64,000 bases of DNA from Pochonia chlamydosporia 170 (Eukaryota; Ascomycota; Sordariomycetes; Hypocreales; Clavicipitaceae): the NCBI RefSeq assembly GCF_001653235.2, contig NC_035791.1, forward strand, positions 6,262,001 through 6,326,000, in the 5' to 3' direction. Of the stretch, positions 33,469-43,912 are shown one piece after another. Position numbers and translations under genes: made by a program. Each line of letters opens with the position of its first letter. Within the stretch, counting starts at the first letter, position 1. The notes beneath the pieces were generated by a model that was not told the origin of the DNA, ran no database searches, and saw only the letters and a program-made list of their open reading frames with translations.

Positions 33469-34346
33469 GAAGATACTGCAAAATGAGCCCCATCTGTTCA
33501 TCTAAGCCTTCCAAAATTGTCAGTTAAGCGTTCTGTTCAGCTGCTAACCGTCCGTCCGACGGGGTTAGCTGACTCCATTCGACCACAAAAAAGCGGTGGT
33601 GTTCTTCTGGCTTTGCCGTTATGTTCTGGATGTGTAATTCGAGCGGGATACTGTGTAGTGTCTCTAGCAGAATAATAAATTAAGAGCAGGTAGAATATTT
33701 TGTATTCTAGGATATAAGATAGTTATCTATATACTCGAAGTGTAATGTCTCTAAAAGTCGGTAAAGCGATTTTAGACATCATAAACTTGCGTTGTTAGGA
33801 ATAGACTAAGAAATCGAATTCCCTTTATTGCCGATTTAAAGCTGCACGAGATGGACACAGATGCTCCCTGAAACAGCCCTGGATCTCATATACGTAAACA
33901 TGACTTCGTAAAATAAGCCTCCCATCGGACGTCATGTTCAACGTTGAATGCGCCACAGGGACTCGCAGTCTCTCTCAGCACCTTCCACTTCTTCAACAAA
34001 GAATTGAACGCAAATACAGGCTAGCCATCCAAGTTACTACCGCGATGATCGGCATTTCGTCAGCACCCTACTCGGCCCTTCCACGTGACTTGTCGAAATC
34101 TTAGCACGCTTTCTGCTCCGCTGCCCATAACTTGGAGTATAGCAGGCATATTGAGTTAAAGTCCGTATTTGTAAAGCACTCGGGCAGCGGGCGTAAGTCA
34201 TCAAGCGATTTTTGAACTAGCGACAGGCAGGTACGTCTCTGACGGCTATTGGAACATATGTCTGCCAACTTGTATAGGCAGAATCTTTCCCTATAACGTC
34301 GTCAGTGTTTCCCTTTCACAGGTCGTTTTTAGGGGCGAGTAGAACC
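33469..34346. other. Intergenic, no gene recognised
   Basis: AT-rich with short frames only. No repeat or motif was noted. Confidence 0.6.
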
Positions 34347-34679
34347 TTACGAAGGAAATGCCCAACGTCTGTAGGTTGGGTCTGAGTTTTGTATGTTTTC
34401 GACGTACGACGCGACTGATTTAAAATCCCCCTGTGCGAGAGACTGACCGAACCTGTGTGTCCTTACATAGCGGTCTTTGAGGATTGCGAGAGGGCCCGTG
34501 ACTTTGATGGACTCTAGAGTCGGACACTGTAACTGTGGTCGGGAAATTGCGGCAAGCCGGGGCGAGATATAAGCAGTTCGGAGCTCGAAAAAGGCACCCG
34601 CATTACTACCGAAGCTTCGTATGATATCTTCTTTCGGTGGTAATGGTAGGCACTTATACAAGTTTGGAATGGCATTCAC
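34347..34679 (-). CDS. Exon-like ORF, likely 3' part of a minus-strand gene
   Basis: A 110-aa frame (KCLPLPPKEDIIRSFGSNAG, FFELRTAYISPRLAAIS, CPTLESIKVTGPLAILKDRY, then a stop). It starts at a GTG, and the upstream in-frame sequence continues past a GCTAATACCAACAG acceptor-like site at about 34710. It probably belongs to the gene whose first exon lies at 34891-35355, but I could not find a unique splice path. Confidence 0.35.
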   Translation of the reverse strand: MNAIPNLYKCLPLPPKEDIIRSFGSNAGAFFELRTAYISPRLAAISRPQLQCPTLESIKVTGPLAILKDRYVRTHRFGQSLAQGDFKSVASYVENIQNSDPTYRRWAFPS

Positions 34680-34890
34680 TTCTGTGTGTATGGGATACTC
34701 GCTGTTGGTATTAGCTAAACCTTTCTGGGCTGAGGAAACGGGAAGGGGACTGAAGAGGTTTTACCAGACAATGAAGCAGCAGCACCAGAGTGCAACGATA
34801 TCTGGGAAATGCCGCTGCAACGAAGCACCATCCCACTGAGCGCTATTGAAGTATTAGGTTTTGAAATTCTATACCGGATGTGATGCTATA

Positions 34891-35355
34891 TTACCAAGAT
34901 AACATTCCCAAGTGAAATGCCTTAAGGATGTGTTCGTTCGCCAGACTGTGAAATCCGCGACATTCCCAGTAAAGTGCCAAGAGTGCATGGATTTGTAGAG
35001 TTCTTGTATAGCGAACACTGAACTGGATCTCGAGAATATCCTGGCTATGAAACGGGTTGGTAATATCCGCCAAATCAACCAGAACTAATAGGGATAGTCG
35101 ATCGTTGTCGGAGCTCTGCGAAGTAAGATATCTTTGCCGCATAGCTCTTACTTCGTCTGGATGGAAAATAGGCCACTGAGGAAGAATATTTTCCAAATAA
35201 ATCTCTGTACGGTTCCAGAAGAGCTTCTCATATATCTGCTGATGCATCTGCTGATATGTGTGCTGGGGTAGGCATTCATCCCATGTCTGTGCCTCAGCGG
35301 CCAGACACGTCGACCCCGAATTGCCTTCAAAGAGCGTGTTGACGTGGTCCGACAT
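34891..35355 (-). CDS. Hypothetical protein, first exon
   Basis: A frame of 154 aa starting MSDHVNTLFEGNSGST. It is helical, with LSLLVLVDLADITNPFHSQD and IQFSVRYTRTLQIHALLALY. A GTAATA donor at about 34892 and a TTGCAG acceptor at about 34810 suggest continuation. Downstream coding continues in more than one frame, so the complete product is uncertain. A TATAAATAA lies about 75 bp upstream of the ATG. No family is recognised. Confidence 0.45.
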   Translation of the reverse strand: MSDHVNTLFEGNSGSTCLAAEAQTWDECLPQHTYQQMHQQIYEKLFWNRTEIYLENILPQWPIFHPDEVRAMRQRYLTSQSSDNDRLSLLVLVDLADITNPFHSQDILEIQFSVRYTRTLQIHALLALYWECRGFHSLANEHILKAFHLGMLSW

Positions 35356-35715
35356 GCTCGGGGATAAAAAGACGTTCAGAAGTGGGATGGAAGGTGGAAG
35401 GACGAACAGCTAGAAGGGTGTTGGCAAATTATTTATATTCGGAGGGAAGTTCTTAGTGTTGAGCACGTGTCTACTAATTACAACTGAGAGCTTCATTAAT
35501 GCTGCAAGGGGAAGTGAATTAGGCTCAGCACCAATTCATAGGTTAAGAATGCTATATCCAACCACAAGCACAGAAAATAGCAACCAAAAGTCCAAATTCC
35601 TTTAAAAACCCACCGCAAAGCCTGGATGTAGGCAGATACCCAAAATCACCTGCACACCCACACGACGCACATCCATGTCCAATTCCATCGTATTCTAGCT
35701 GACATTATTGAAGAG
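35356..35715. other. Intergenic, no gene recognised
   Basis: Promoter-like AT-rich DNA for the gene starting at 35355, then a 3' flank of the next minus-strand gene. Confidence 0.6.
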
Positions 35716-36528
35716 TTACGACTGCAGCATCTCAATAACTAAACCGCGCCCTACGTATTCAATTATTAAATCCACCATGTTTCGTTCCATGTCGTATTCA
35801 CTCCCGTTAAGCGAGATGCGGTCATCCACAATGTAGACAGACGATGGACCGACATCATCAATAATGCGTCGAATTTCTCGCCAAGCAAGTTCCGGGCCAG
35901 TCCACCCACAGCCCTCGTGTCTCATGGAATAATCTAGGTCTTCAGCCACTAAAGCAATCGCAGCGCAATCAACTATGTCCCCGCGCACAATATGGTCCCG
36001 AGCAGCCCAAACTAGACATAGTATCGAATGAGACGTTGGTATCGGTTTCTGCTGAAGAACAGCTTCGCACTCCTCGCATACTTGGAGGCTAAATTGTAAA
36101 TCAACGTTCTCAGTACAATCACCATTCTCGTCGCATTCGCATGGCTCGGATTCATAGATATGGCAACAGTAAAGGCTGGCATAATGTATTGTTTGATGTA
36201 TTGACAATGCCCCCTCGTTATGTCGTTGACAAGGCATTGAAATGGCGAGAGAAAACCAGATGCAGTAATCAAGGTATAGCTGGACTAGAACTGGTAAAAT
36301 TATAAAGAGAGTGCTGAAGACTAAATATATAGGCGGCAAACACCAAATGAATAGACGGACAGATGTCGATTTATATCTCTGCATTGGCCATATACCAACC
36401 ACCCCCCAAACCCCCAACCCCCAACCATCTGGCAATTTCAACCGCCCCCAGTACAACACTGCAAGAAACTTTGCAACCATAACACTTTTGATCGATGGGT
36501 GGAGTTCCCACCCGCCTTCACTTTCCAT
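35716..36528 (-). CDS. Hypothetical protein with Cys-rich middle
   Basis: The frame is open from 36630, but the part beyond 36548 overlaps the last exon of the next gene, so I start at the ATG at 36528 (270 aa). Features: a hydrophobic stretch (IYLVFSTLFIILPVLVQLYL), an acidic Cys-rich segment (ESEPCECDENGDCTENVD, CEECEAV) and a conserved-looking C-terminus (CLVWAARDHIVRGDIVDCAA, then GWTGPELAWREIRRI). An intron may hide in the N-terminal third, where the opposite strand is very C-rich (36394-36425). No family is recognised. Confidence 0.4.
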   Translation of the reverse strand: MESEGGWELHPSIKSVMVAKFLAVLYWGRLKLPDGWGLGVWGVVGIWPMQRYKSTSVRLFIWCLPPIYLVFSTLFIILPVLVQLYLDYCIWFSLAISMPCQRHNEGALSIHQTIHYASLYCCHIYESEPCECDENGDCTENVDLQFSLQVCEECEAVLQQKPIPTSHSILCLVWAARDHIVRGDIVDCAAIALVAEDLDYSMRHEGCGWTGPELAWREIRRIIDDVGPSSVYIVDDRISLNGSEYDMERNMVDLIIEYVGRGLVIEMLQS

Positions 36529-36547
36529 GTTGGTCGTGTTGAACAAC

Positions 36548-37364
36548 CTAAGTACGCAGGGCCGAATTTGTGAAGGTGGGCATTCTGGGGCGGTGCTCGT
36601 CTGACAGCGAGCCACCACCGCGGCGTCCAAACTTCTTGATACCGTCCCAAACTCGCCTGAAAAGACCCCGCTGCATCTGTTCCTATGAGAAGTCAGATAT
36701 TATAGTTTGAGCTATATAAGCATAACAGGCAGCAACTTACCGTATGAGGCCGCAGTATTTTCAGTTTTCCCTGATTCAGTCCTGGATTGAACGGATGGGC
36801 TGGGCGTATTCCCTGCGATAAGCTGCCTTGTACTGCCACTTGGTACAGAGGAGGAGGTGGTGGTGGAGGTAGACCAGCACTAGGACAAGACGCAACAGTG
36901 TACAATCGTAGCAATTCAGAATATAAAGTCGTGGAGGACAATGTTTCTGGAGGGTTGATGCGGAGAAGTTTGCACATCCGCCCTATAAGGATTGACGAAA
37001 GACATTCAGTCAGCTGTTTTGGAGACATAACGTCAGCGTATTCCTCGCGGTCCTCATATTCTGGAAAGTCAAGTCCCTTTAGGTGGGACGCTATCTTGAC
37101 TAGATTTTCAAGATCATCTGTCGTTGGAGATTGCCGGAGATTGAGCATGCTTTCGAATCCCCGAGAGTCCACTAGCATTTGTAAACGAGCTGTGATGTCA
37201 CCCTCGTTTAGCAAGGCAATGCCTGAGTGCTGAGGGTTTTTGGCCGCAGCTATCGCAAGCTGGTCAGAGGCATATTCAGTCGAGGTAGAGTCAGGGTTAT
37301 GCACGCTTCCGGGATTGGCCCAGGCCGCAATAGCCAGACACCAGTATTTACTCTTTTCGGTCAT
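36548..37364 (-). CDS. Proline-tract protein, unknown function
   Basis: Exons 37364-36741 and 36682-36548 (58-bp intron, donor GTAAGT, acceptor CATAG) give 252 aa in phase 0. N-terminus MTEKSKYWCLAIAAWANPGS. The middle is helical and Leu-rich (LTECLSSILIGRMCKLLRIN). A run of eight prolines (PPPPPPPPLYQ) follows, then a basic tail (EQMQRGLFRRVWDGIKKFGR). The Pro run is a candidate SH3/profilin-binding site. A TATA-containing GGCACCAATTTATA block lies about 80 bp upstream. No family is recognised. Confidence 0.6.
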
Positions 37365-37651
37365 TTTGAGTAGTCAAAGAATACATCTCAGAGCATCTGA
37401 GGGGAGAAAGAGCTGATGTGGATTAAATCCTTGGGGTTTGGCACCAATTTATATTTGGAGGGATCAAAATTAAAATACAAAGATTGGCAGCCTCATTTTG
37501 CTGAACTCTAACTTGGAAAATGAGGCTGTCGTGGGATAGAGCGGTTGGTAATAGTCAGGTTGCTGCTGCAGCCAGCCATGAACCGTGCATTCTCATCGGT
37601 GTGTTTTGTCCACTTAGTGTATGACAACGGGTGTATTCTATCAACAGTACA

Positions 37652-38682
37652 CTATACATTGTCCTTCCTAGTCACGAGCTCAACCTCGGAGTCACCCTTT
37701 ACTGTGCCTGTTCTTGATATGTCCGATACTGACATGGCTCGCCTTCCTTCTCCAGGTATCGCACTACTTAGTTCGAACATGCTATTTTTTCGGTTCTCGG
37801 CTTTGTCCTTGAGATACCTTCTAGTTCGCGTGGCAACATGCAAAATCCCAAGAATGACAAACACACCGTTTTGAACCTACTTGATTAGTGTCTTTACGGT
37901 ACAGCTAGAAAGGCCACTTACCAGTTTGTAATCCATGCGCGATAATCTGTCAGAAAGCGAGAGAAATGATAGTGCAAACCCGGCCACTTCGAAAGGAATG
38001 CGGATGTTGAGAGTGACCCAGGTTCCCGGGCTTCCCGTCTTTCGAAACACCGCTATGATACGCATGATGCAGTAGCCAAGTGCCATCGATCCACGAAATA
38101 AAGCTACAGCCAACATCGTCGTATACGGAATAAACGTCCCGACCCTCAAGTCTGCTGCGAAAAAAGCAATATCCACTATTAGCAACGCAATACCGATAAC
38201 AGATAAGAGTTGCAATAATCTCTTAATCAACGTTCCTCCTAAGGCATTCGCAAATAGGCGTGTAAACACCACACTCTATGTTAACGTTAGCCTTATTTTC
38301 CATTTCGTACAAAAGTTGTACTCACCTCTAAAAGCATGCTCCAGAGCAGCATAAAAGATAATTCGATATCCGCCCAATAATCTGGTGTATGTTTTCCCAG
38401 ACCAGTCCATGCTACCACCACGAAAAATACGCCAACCACAAGTCCTGCCACAATAAGAAACAACAAGGCAGACATGAACCAACAAGGAAATTTGCGGCTT
38501 TTGGGTGAGTCATGTTGTATGAGTTTGGTTAGCAGTACTGCTGCTGTAAGAATGAGAAATTGTGGCCCGAAGCAAATTGAAAGTCCGATTTGTTGACGCA
38601 GGGTCAAAGTTGAATGCTCTTTCTGCGGCATAGTATCGGAGATGGAATGATGGCGCCAACAAGGCAAGCAACTCACCGCCAT
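37652..38682 (-). CDS. Multi-pass membrane protein, unknown
   Basis: Exons 38631-38326, 38275-37922 and 37876-37652 give 885 nt (294 aa) in phase 0, with GTGAGT and GTAAGT donors. At least six hydrophobic segments are visible (LSICFGPQFLILTAAVLL, FMSALLFLIVAGLVVGVFFV, ELSFMLLWSMLLE, LLQLLSVIGIALLIVDIAFF, TMLAVALFRGSMALGYCIM, IRIPFEVAGFALSFLSLS). The tail is polar with a charged EVELVTRKD end. The start is ambiguous: either MPQKEHS at 38631 or an extra upstream exon ATGGCG at 38682 joined by a GTGAGT donor. The topology recalls fungal seven-TM proteins of unknown function. Confidence 0.6.
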
Positions 38683-39294
38683 TCCTGCATGGACAGCCTC
38701 ATTTTAAGTAGTTTGCTCGAAAGGTCTCGTCTTTTGATGTCAGGTTCGGATACAAGCTGGCTTGTATCACCCACATGCCTTGCCAATATCTCACAATCAT
38801 TCTCGTCATGCCCGTTTTCCACGTACCAAGATAGGTAAGAGTCGCACTAATGTGTGATAGCTGAAATGAATAAAGGTGATAGCGGGGGGTTCCTTGCGCA
38901 CGATGGAGTCGCAGTGCGTCTTTCATGCTCGACAATAACGGGAAATGGTCTGGGGTGTGAGATGTTTGTTCAACCTCTCTAGTTCAGTACGTAGCTTTGT
39001 GGGGAGGGGTGCAAAATGGGCTACGTTTTCGAAAACGTAGCCCATTTTGCACCCCCCTCCTTTTGGCCAACTTCCCTGCGACCGCGACCTGTGACCACGG
39101 TACCGTGAGTTGCTCCGGGATCAATGTGAATCGTCTCTTTTACACGGTCTATTGGACAGCCCATTATCAGTAACATGTCGGAATTCTTCTCTCTGCGGAG
39201 GGTAAGGGTATGGGTGTTGGCTTGGTCGTACTCTCCTGAATTCTGACTCGCTTCTTTCCGTCAATCATCTCTCGTTCCACGTCCCACAGTAGGT
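38683..39294. other. Divergent intergenic region with palindromes
   Basis: Lies between a minus-strand membrane protein gene and a plus-strand gene. It contains the 50-bp perfect palindrome listed separately and a 12-bp palindrome (CACGGTACCGTG, 39096-39107). A minus-strand frame at 38935-38699 has no supporting features. Confidence 0.5.
39006..39055. repeat. Perfect 50-bp palindrome
   Basis: Two 25-bp arms with no spacer, centred on TTTTCGAAAA at 39030/39031. The outer half-site is GGGGTGCAAAATGGGCTACG. Complementarity was checked base by base and fails at the 26th base outward. Confidence 0.95.
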
Positions 39295-41331
39295 ATGGAC
39301 ATATTCGCAGTGCTTGCAAGCTATCTGCGAGAAGAGTTAATCCATAATGACGAGTTCTTCTTTTCCATTACAGAGTTCTTTGATTCTCCCTCAGAGACGT
39401 GTGCCACTGACAAGTGGGTATTACGTCGGTCTTATATCGAAGAGTTGTACACCATCAACGAGGAATTTGAAATCGAAGTCCGCGATCACGAGCATGTTCG
39501 ATGCACTCTAAAGCTCACCTTACAGAATCAGGATGCCCCTCGAAAAGACACCAGGGAGGAAATCTTCAAAACACGGGCTTGGTATGGTCCTGATCCGTAC
39601 GTGTCGTAGTGAACGTAATTGAAGTCGTCTACTAACTATGAACACAGGGACGTTGAAGTGAATGGACAGCTAGAAGCTCTGTCCACTTCCAATGCAAAAC
39701 ACCGAGCGGACGATGGACAAAACAGTACAGAGAATCGAATACTCTTGATGGTGAAATCCTATGTTAAAGGAATCCAAATTCTTGTTGGTAAATCTGGACA
39801 GTGTCAGCGCCAAAGGCTTGCGGGCCTCGAGGGATGCCTTATTCAAAGTAGGATTGACAAGGAGGACGAAATTACACAGCTGATACCTTTTTTTGAGAAA
39901 CTGAAGATTAACGGGGAAAAGGTCGATACAATATGTTCTACGACGCACGAGCATACGAAAGATTTGGAACAAAAAAAGGCCTCTATTCACCGAAGCACCG
40001 CTTCTATGCACAATGTTGGGTGTTATTTAACTGGGATAACAAAGCATCGCAACCTCCTCCCTGACGGACAACCAATGCCGTCTAAGGGCAAGAATCGGCC
40101 GGCTTTTAACTGTGGGCGTGGCGTCGAACGAATACTCGGAGTGTCATCGAAGCTTGCTGAATATTATAGTGATGACTTGGCAATTAGCACATTTACATTC
40201 TTGGAAAGTGAGCAAGTCCCCAAACAACTTTGCTGTTCCTTACTGATGGTCCAAGTTGGAGCCTGCGGTGTGACCCGACTCGGTGCTTTTGCTCCCGACA
40301 AACATGAGAAATTTTTCTGCGATGCAGCTGCCTCTTTGATCGATTTGTCACTGCGACGATTGGCTTCTTCTTATGAAGAAGCCAAACAAGTCATCGTCAA
40401 CAGCACCAACAGCGAAGTGGATCAAATAGCCTTATGTAAGGGGGGGGTCAACCATGTTCCGGTGATGAACCCATTCGCCTTTCACGCTTGGTTTGCAGAA
40501 GAGGATTACGACTCCTTATGCGCAAAGCTGGGCCATATGGCCTTTATAAATGTGCCACGAGAAATATTTTCTCAGCTCTCTACTAGTACAATAATAAGGC
40601 AGGCTTGCGAAAGATTGGCCAACATGTCCAAGTCTTTGACCACCGACACATCAAAGTCATTCATTCTTCACAATGCTCCGAGGCTTGCAAAGCATATAAC
40701 CAAAACCCAGATGGCAACTCGTACCCTCCACTACCAAGATAAAGATGGGAACCTGAAACTGGCTGTGCGAGTATTGAAAGGCGATGCATTGCCTCAGGAG
40801 CTCACGACTGCTTCCATGGCTGTGGTCTACATAATAATCGACATTTTACTCGATAGATGTCCAAAGCCGAAGAAGGGGCAACCTCCACCGAAACTGAGGC
40901 GAGCATCAAAGAGACAGCGAACGCTGGAACTCCTTCCAGGTTACGCAGACATCCCGACTGGGCCTCAACAACAACCCTTACATTGGCCTAATAGCGGCTT
41001 TCAAAGTGAGGCAGACTCAAATTCGCAAGTCCAACGGTACGATTTCAACAATACGACATCAAGTAACCCGGGATTTTTTACTCCACAATTCAGCGGCCCA
41101 GGTCCGGCGATGCATAACACCAGCTTATTCTACCCAGGGCCTAACTCGAATCCAACGAACGTATGGGGACAAGGCGATTTCGGTGCAGGTATGAATCTCA
41201 ATGAAACTTTACACCAGCTGCATCCACAAATTGCTCCTAACGGCAATGCCAATGGCATTCTTCCAAGCTCTCACCTACCTGACGACACCGGGGACCTGCT
41301 TCAAACTATTTCTTTAGAAGGGTGTTTTTAG
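39295..41331 (+). CDS. Large protein of unknown function, 661 aa
   Basis: Exons 39295-39596 and 39648-41331 (51-bp intron, donor GTACGT, branch CTAAC, acceptor CACAG) are in phase and give 661 aa. The first ~100 residues are acidic and beta-like (LRRSYIEELYTINEEFEIEV). The middle is helical without a known fold signature (AISTFTFLESEQVPKQLCCS; WFAEEDYDSLCAKLGHMAF). Residues about 525-550 are strongly basic (KPKKGQPPPKLRRASKRQRT), a likely nuclear signal. The last ~110 residues are Q/N/P/G-rich and disordered. This is one of the longest intact genes here, and I recognise no family. Regulation from the palindromic region upstream is possible. Confidence 0.7.
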
Positions 41332-41368
41332 TTCCCCTAATTGAATAAATTAGATTCAACTTTGCTAC

Positions 41369-42123
41369 CTAAACTCTTCTTATCGGCCGTACCATTACAT
41401 AGTGGGGCCCAGTTATAAAAAATTGTGTGTCCGGAAGCGTAATGAACAAGTCATGTTTAGTACTTGTGACAGGGCTTTCTGGTACAAAGGCGTCCCCTTT
41501 TGCGGCCACCCAAACTGGTACCTTGTCGTGTGACAACGGAGACATTATAGCAACATGATCGGAGTCAACGAAATGGAAATCGTTGGGCTTGTCCCCAGTC
41601 CTAATAGCCATTGGCCGCTTCTGTAGTGGACATAGTTCTAGTCCTTCTTTTCCAATGAATTCGTTAATAGCAGAATCCTAGCGTTGGTCAGCTTAGGCAA
41701 ACCTATCGAACTACCTATGAAATTACCATTTTTAAAACGGAATCCGTGTACTCGCCGATAAGTGCTGTCTCTTGGTACTGGTGTGATACTCGACCCCGCT
41801 CGTCCACGACCTTCGTAGCATGTAGAGTCGCCATGCTAGCGATAATATTATCCTGAAGGCCGTGTGGCGGTTCAAACTTCAAAAGTTGGTAGCGGATATC
41901 CTCAGTCATTTTGTTTGCCTTAATACCTGTCCACGAGAACTCGTCGCGGATCGGACCTTTTATACTTACGCACGACGGATGGGTCTTTGGTAGTAGGTGC
42001 ATGAGTGAAAAGACTGTTGGGCGTTGAGCTTTAGGCTCAGCAAACCCGTGACTCAAAAATTGTGGTCCATGGCCAACCCAATTGCCCAGATCAGTATACT
42101 CACCTAATCATAGGACAAACCAT
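41369..42123 (-). CDS. Hypothetical protein, three exons, 217 aa
   Basis: Exons 42123-42104, 42051-41727 and 41677-41369 give 654 nt in phase, with GTGAGT and GTAATT donors. The first exon (MVCPMI) is 20 nt and is inferred. The protein reads HGFAEPKAQRPTVFSLMHLL, DEFSWTGIKANKMTEDIRYQ, HQYQETALIGEYTDSVLK, then a beta-rich C-terminus (VWVAAKGDAFVPESPV; LFITLPDTQFFITGPHYVM). No family is recognised. It converges with the 661-aa gene; the stops are 40 bp apart. Confidence 0.55.
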
Positions 42124-42253
42124 CCAAACGAAACTTGTCAATAGGTCAACGTTTGATAGCAAATTTCATGTGTAAAACAAAGTGATTGACTGTATTCCCA
42201 GCATTATCTACGTAGTTTGACCCAAACAATGTGCGCTTCATTCATGGCCCCTC

Positions 42254-42853
42254 CTAACGCCTCCGAGCTTTATTATCATCCGTAAGCCATGGCAGGGAAT
42301 GATTGAGATCAATACCTTCACTGGTACCATCTAGAACGACTTCTTCATTGCAATACTCTGTCTCATCCGTATCGCTCCCATCGCCGGCCGGGGGGGAGCT
42401 TGACGAGACAGGGCTTCTTGAAGCCGTGCGTTCACGCTCGTGAGCTATACCATCGTGATCTTGCGGTGTGTTTGAGTCTGGAAAGAAGTTTTAGCAATAA
42501 AAGTTCATTAAATTCGGTTTGAGTATACTTACCTACGACCTGAATACTAGGATAGTGCGCTACGAATGAGTGTCAGTGCCAGTCGACTTGGAGTGAAAAT
42601 ATCACTCACCTGCACTGTTTGTTCTGCTACTTTGTTCAACCGTCGCAGGGGCCTCAGAAGAATTCACAGATCCGGCTACAATCCTGAGGTTAGCATTACT
42701 AGATGGCGAGGTTGAGGATAGCCTACTGCTTATTAGCGACGTACAATATATGGAGGAGCATGCATCAGTACCCAGTAGGTGTTGCCAAATTTTGTGGTGT
42801 ATTTGTATGTTGCGAAGAGTTATCTTCACTAGATTGGACTGGCGGTACGTCAA
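42254..42853 (-). CDS. Ser/Asp-rich protein, small exons (5' end unresolved)
   Basis: The last three exons are supported by phase: 42853-42610 (open part, true 5' boundary unknown), 42559-42533 (27 nt) and 42477-42254. They join as SSRTNSAAHYPSIQVVDSNT and end EGIDLNHSLPWLTDDNKARR then a stop. The tail is Ser/Pro/Asp/Glu-rich (SPVSSSSPPAGDGSDTDETE). The upstream part contains ITLRNIQIHHKIWQHLL. The low-complexity acidic composition suggests a disordered protein. Further small exons may extend toward 43100. No family is recognised. Confidence 0.4.
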
Positions 42854-43251
42854 GAATTCCTTCAGTTGGATGAGGTGTTGGAGGAATACGTCGCCTTTTC
42901 TTGTCAGAAATCTAGTTCAATTTATAATGGAATGGCACTGGCATACCCTGCTGCGCCGTTGTCCGACGTTAGTTTTCCATGTCCAGACATCATTGGAATA
43001 TTTTGTAAGAATAGCCACAAATAAGCTTATGCGGTGAGAAATCATGTGTCTAGAACACTCACGGCTGCGATGGCAATGGTTGGATGTTATATACTAACCG
43101 CATCTTGTCTCTTCCCTCAATAATTACTCTTTGGTGGGTTTCCAGGATGATGTTCTTCTTTTGCAGTCAGTTCCAATTCACGAGTTGATCGGGACACTCC
43201 CCCTTCGATGCAAACCAACAGATGAGACCCTGGTGGCTGATATCGAGGCCA
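42854..43251. other. No confident gene; possible 5' exons
   Basis: May hold 5' exons of the minus-strand Ser-rich gene. No splice path was resolved. The sequence then enters the minisatellite at 43252. Confidence 0.3.
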
Positions 43252-43369
43252 GGCTGTACCCTCTGGCACCGGCTGTACCCTCTGGCACCGGCTGTACCCT
43301 CTGGCACCGGCTGTACCCTCTGGCACCGGCTGTACCCTGGCACCGGCTGTACCCTCTGGCACCGGCTGT
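43252..43369. repeat. 19-bp minisatellite A
   Basis: Six copies of GGCTGTACCCTCTGGCACC in tandem (starting at 43252, 43271, 43290, 43309, 43328 and 43345) followed by a partial copy. The fifth copy lacks 2 bp (17 bp). Full copies are identical. Since 19 is not a multiple of 3, the array reads through all three frames, so apparent ORFs across it are not evidence of protein. Confidence 0.95.
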
Positions 43370-43912
43370 GCTTTTTAGCATTGGTTGGAACATCAGCTGT
43401 CACGTAATAAGGGAGGTAATTTTAGAATATTGGGTGTGCATGTATTGCGTGTTGTCCCTGATTCTTTATGTTGCCACGTTTTTTTCACGTTTCGAGAGCG
43501 ATATTATTGTAGTGATGTTAGGTGTCTATTGCGTGTTGGTTCCTCCAATCCATTTCACATGCACACCTTCAACTTCCATGCTATCTTTATATCCGTTACT
43601 GCATATCGTTGTACGCATAACTTTCGGACAATTCTTGTCCTGCCAAATCTATTAGGTTACTTCCGCCTCGGAAGATACCGTTTTATCCAACATGCATATT
43701 GTTTTAAGCGCGATCTCCCATACAAATTTTCTGCTAAAATGTTAAAAACGAAAATATTCAATTAACCATACTATTTGGCAAAAGGATCTAATGTTTACAC
43801 AGTCGTGGCAAAACGTCATCGGAGGGGTCGTTCTCGCCCAGCCGTATGTGTGAGGGGGTTCATTTTTTTTTTTTCAGCCCAACACTGCTATCATCTCAAA
43901 GGCGCTTGTCTC
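43370..43912. other. Intergenic, no gene recognised
   Basis: Follows minisatellite A. AT-rich with a run of Ts at about 43863-43876, immediately before the next gene. Hydrophobic frames here look compositional. Confidence 0.5.

Noticed and set aside
36529..36630. Upstream extension of the 35716 ORF (MDAAVVARC...)
   Set aside because: Overlaps exon 2 of the adjacent gene, whose splice junction and frame are better supported.
43131..43655. Long plus-strand ORF across minisatellite A
   Set aside because: The repeat period is 19 bp and all three frames stay open over it; the rest lacks coding character.
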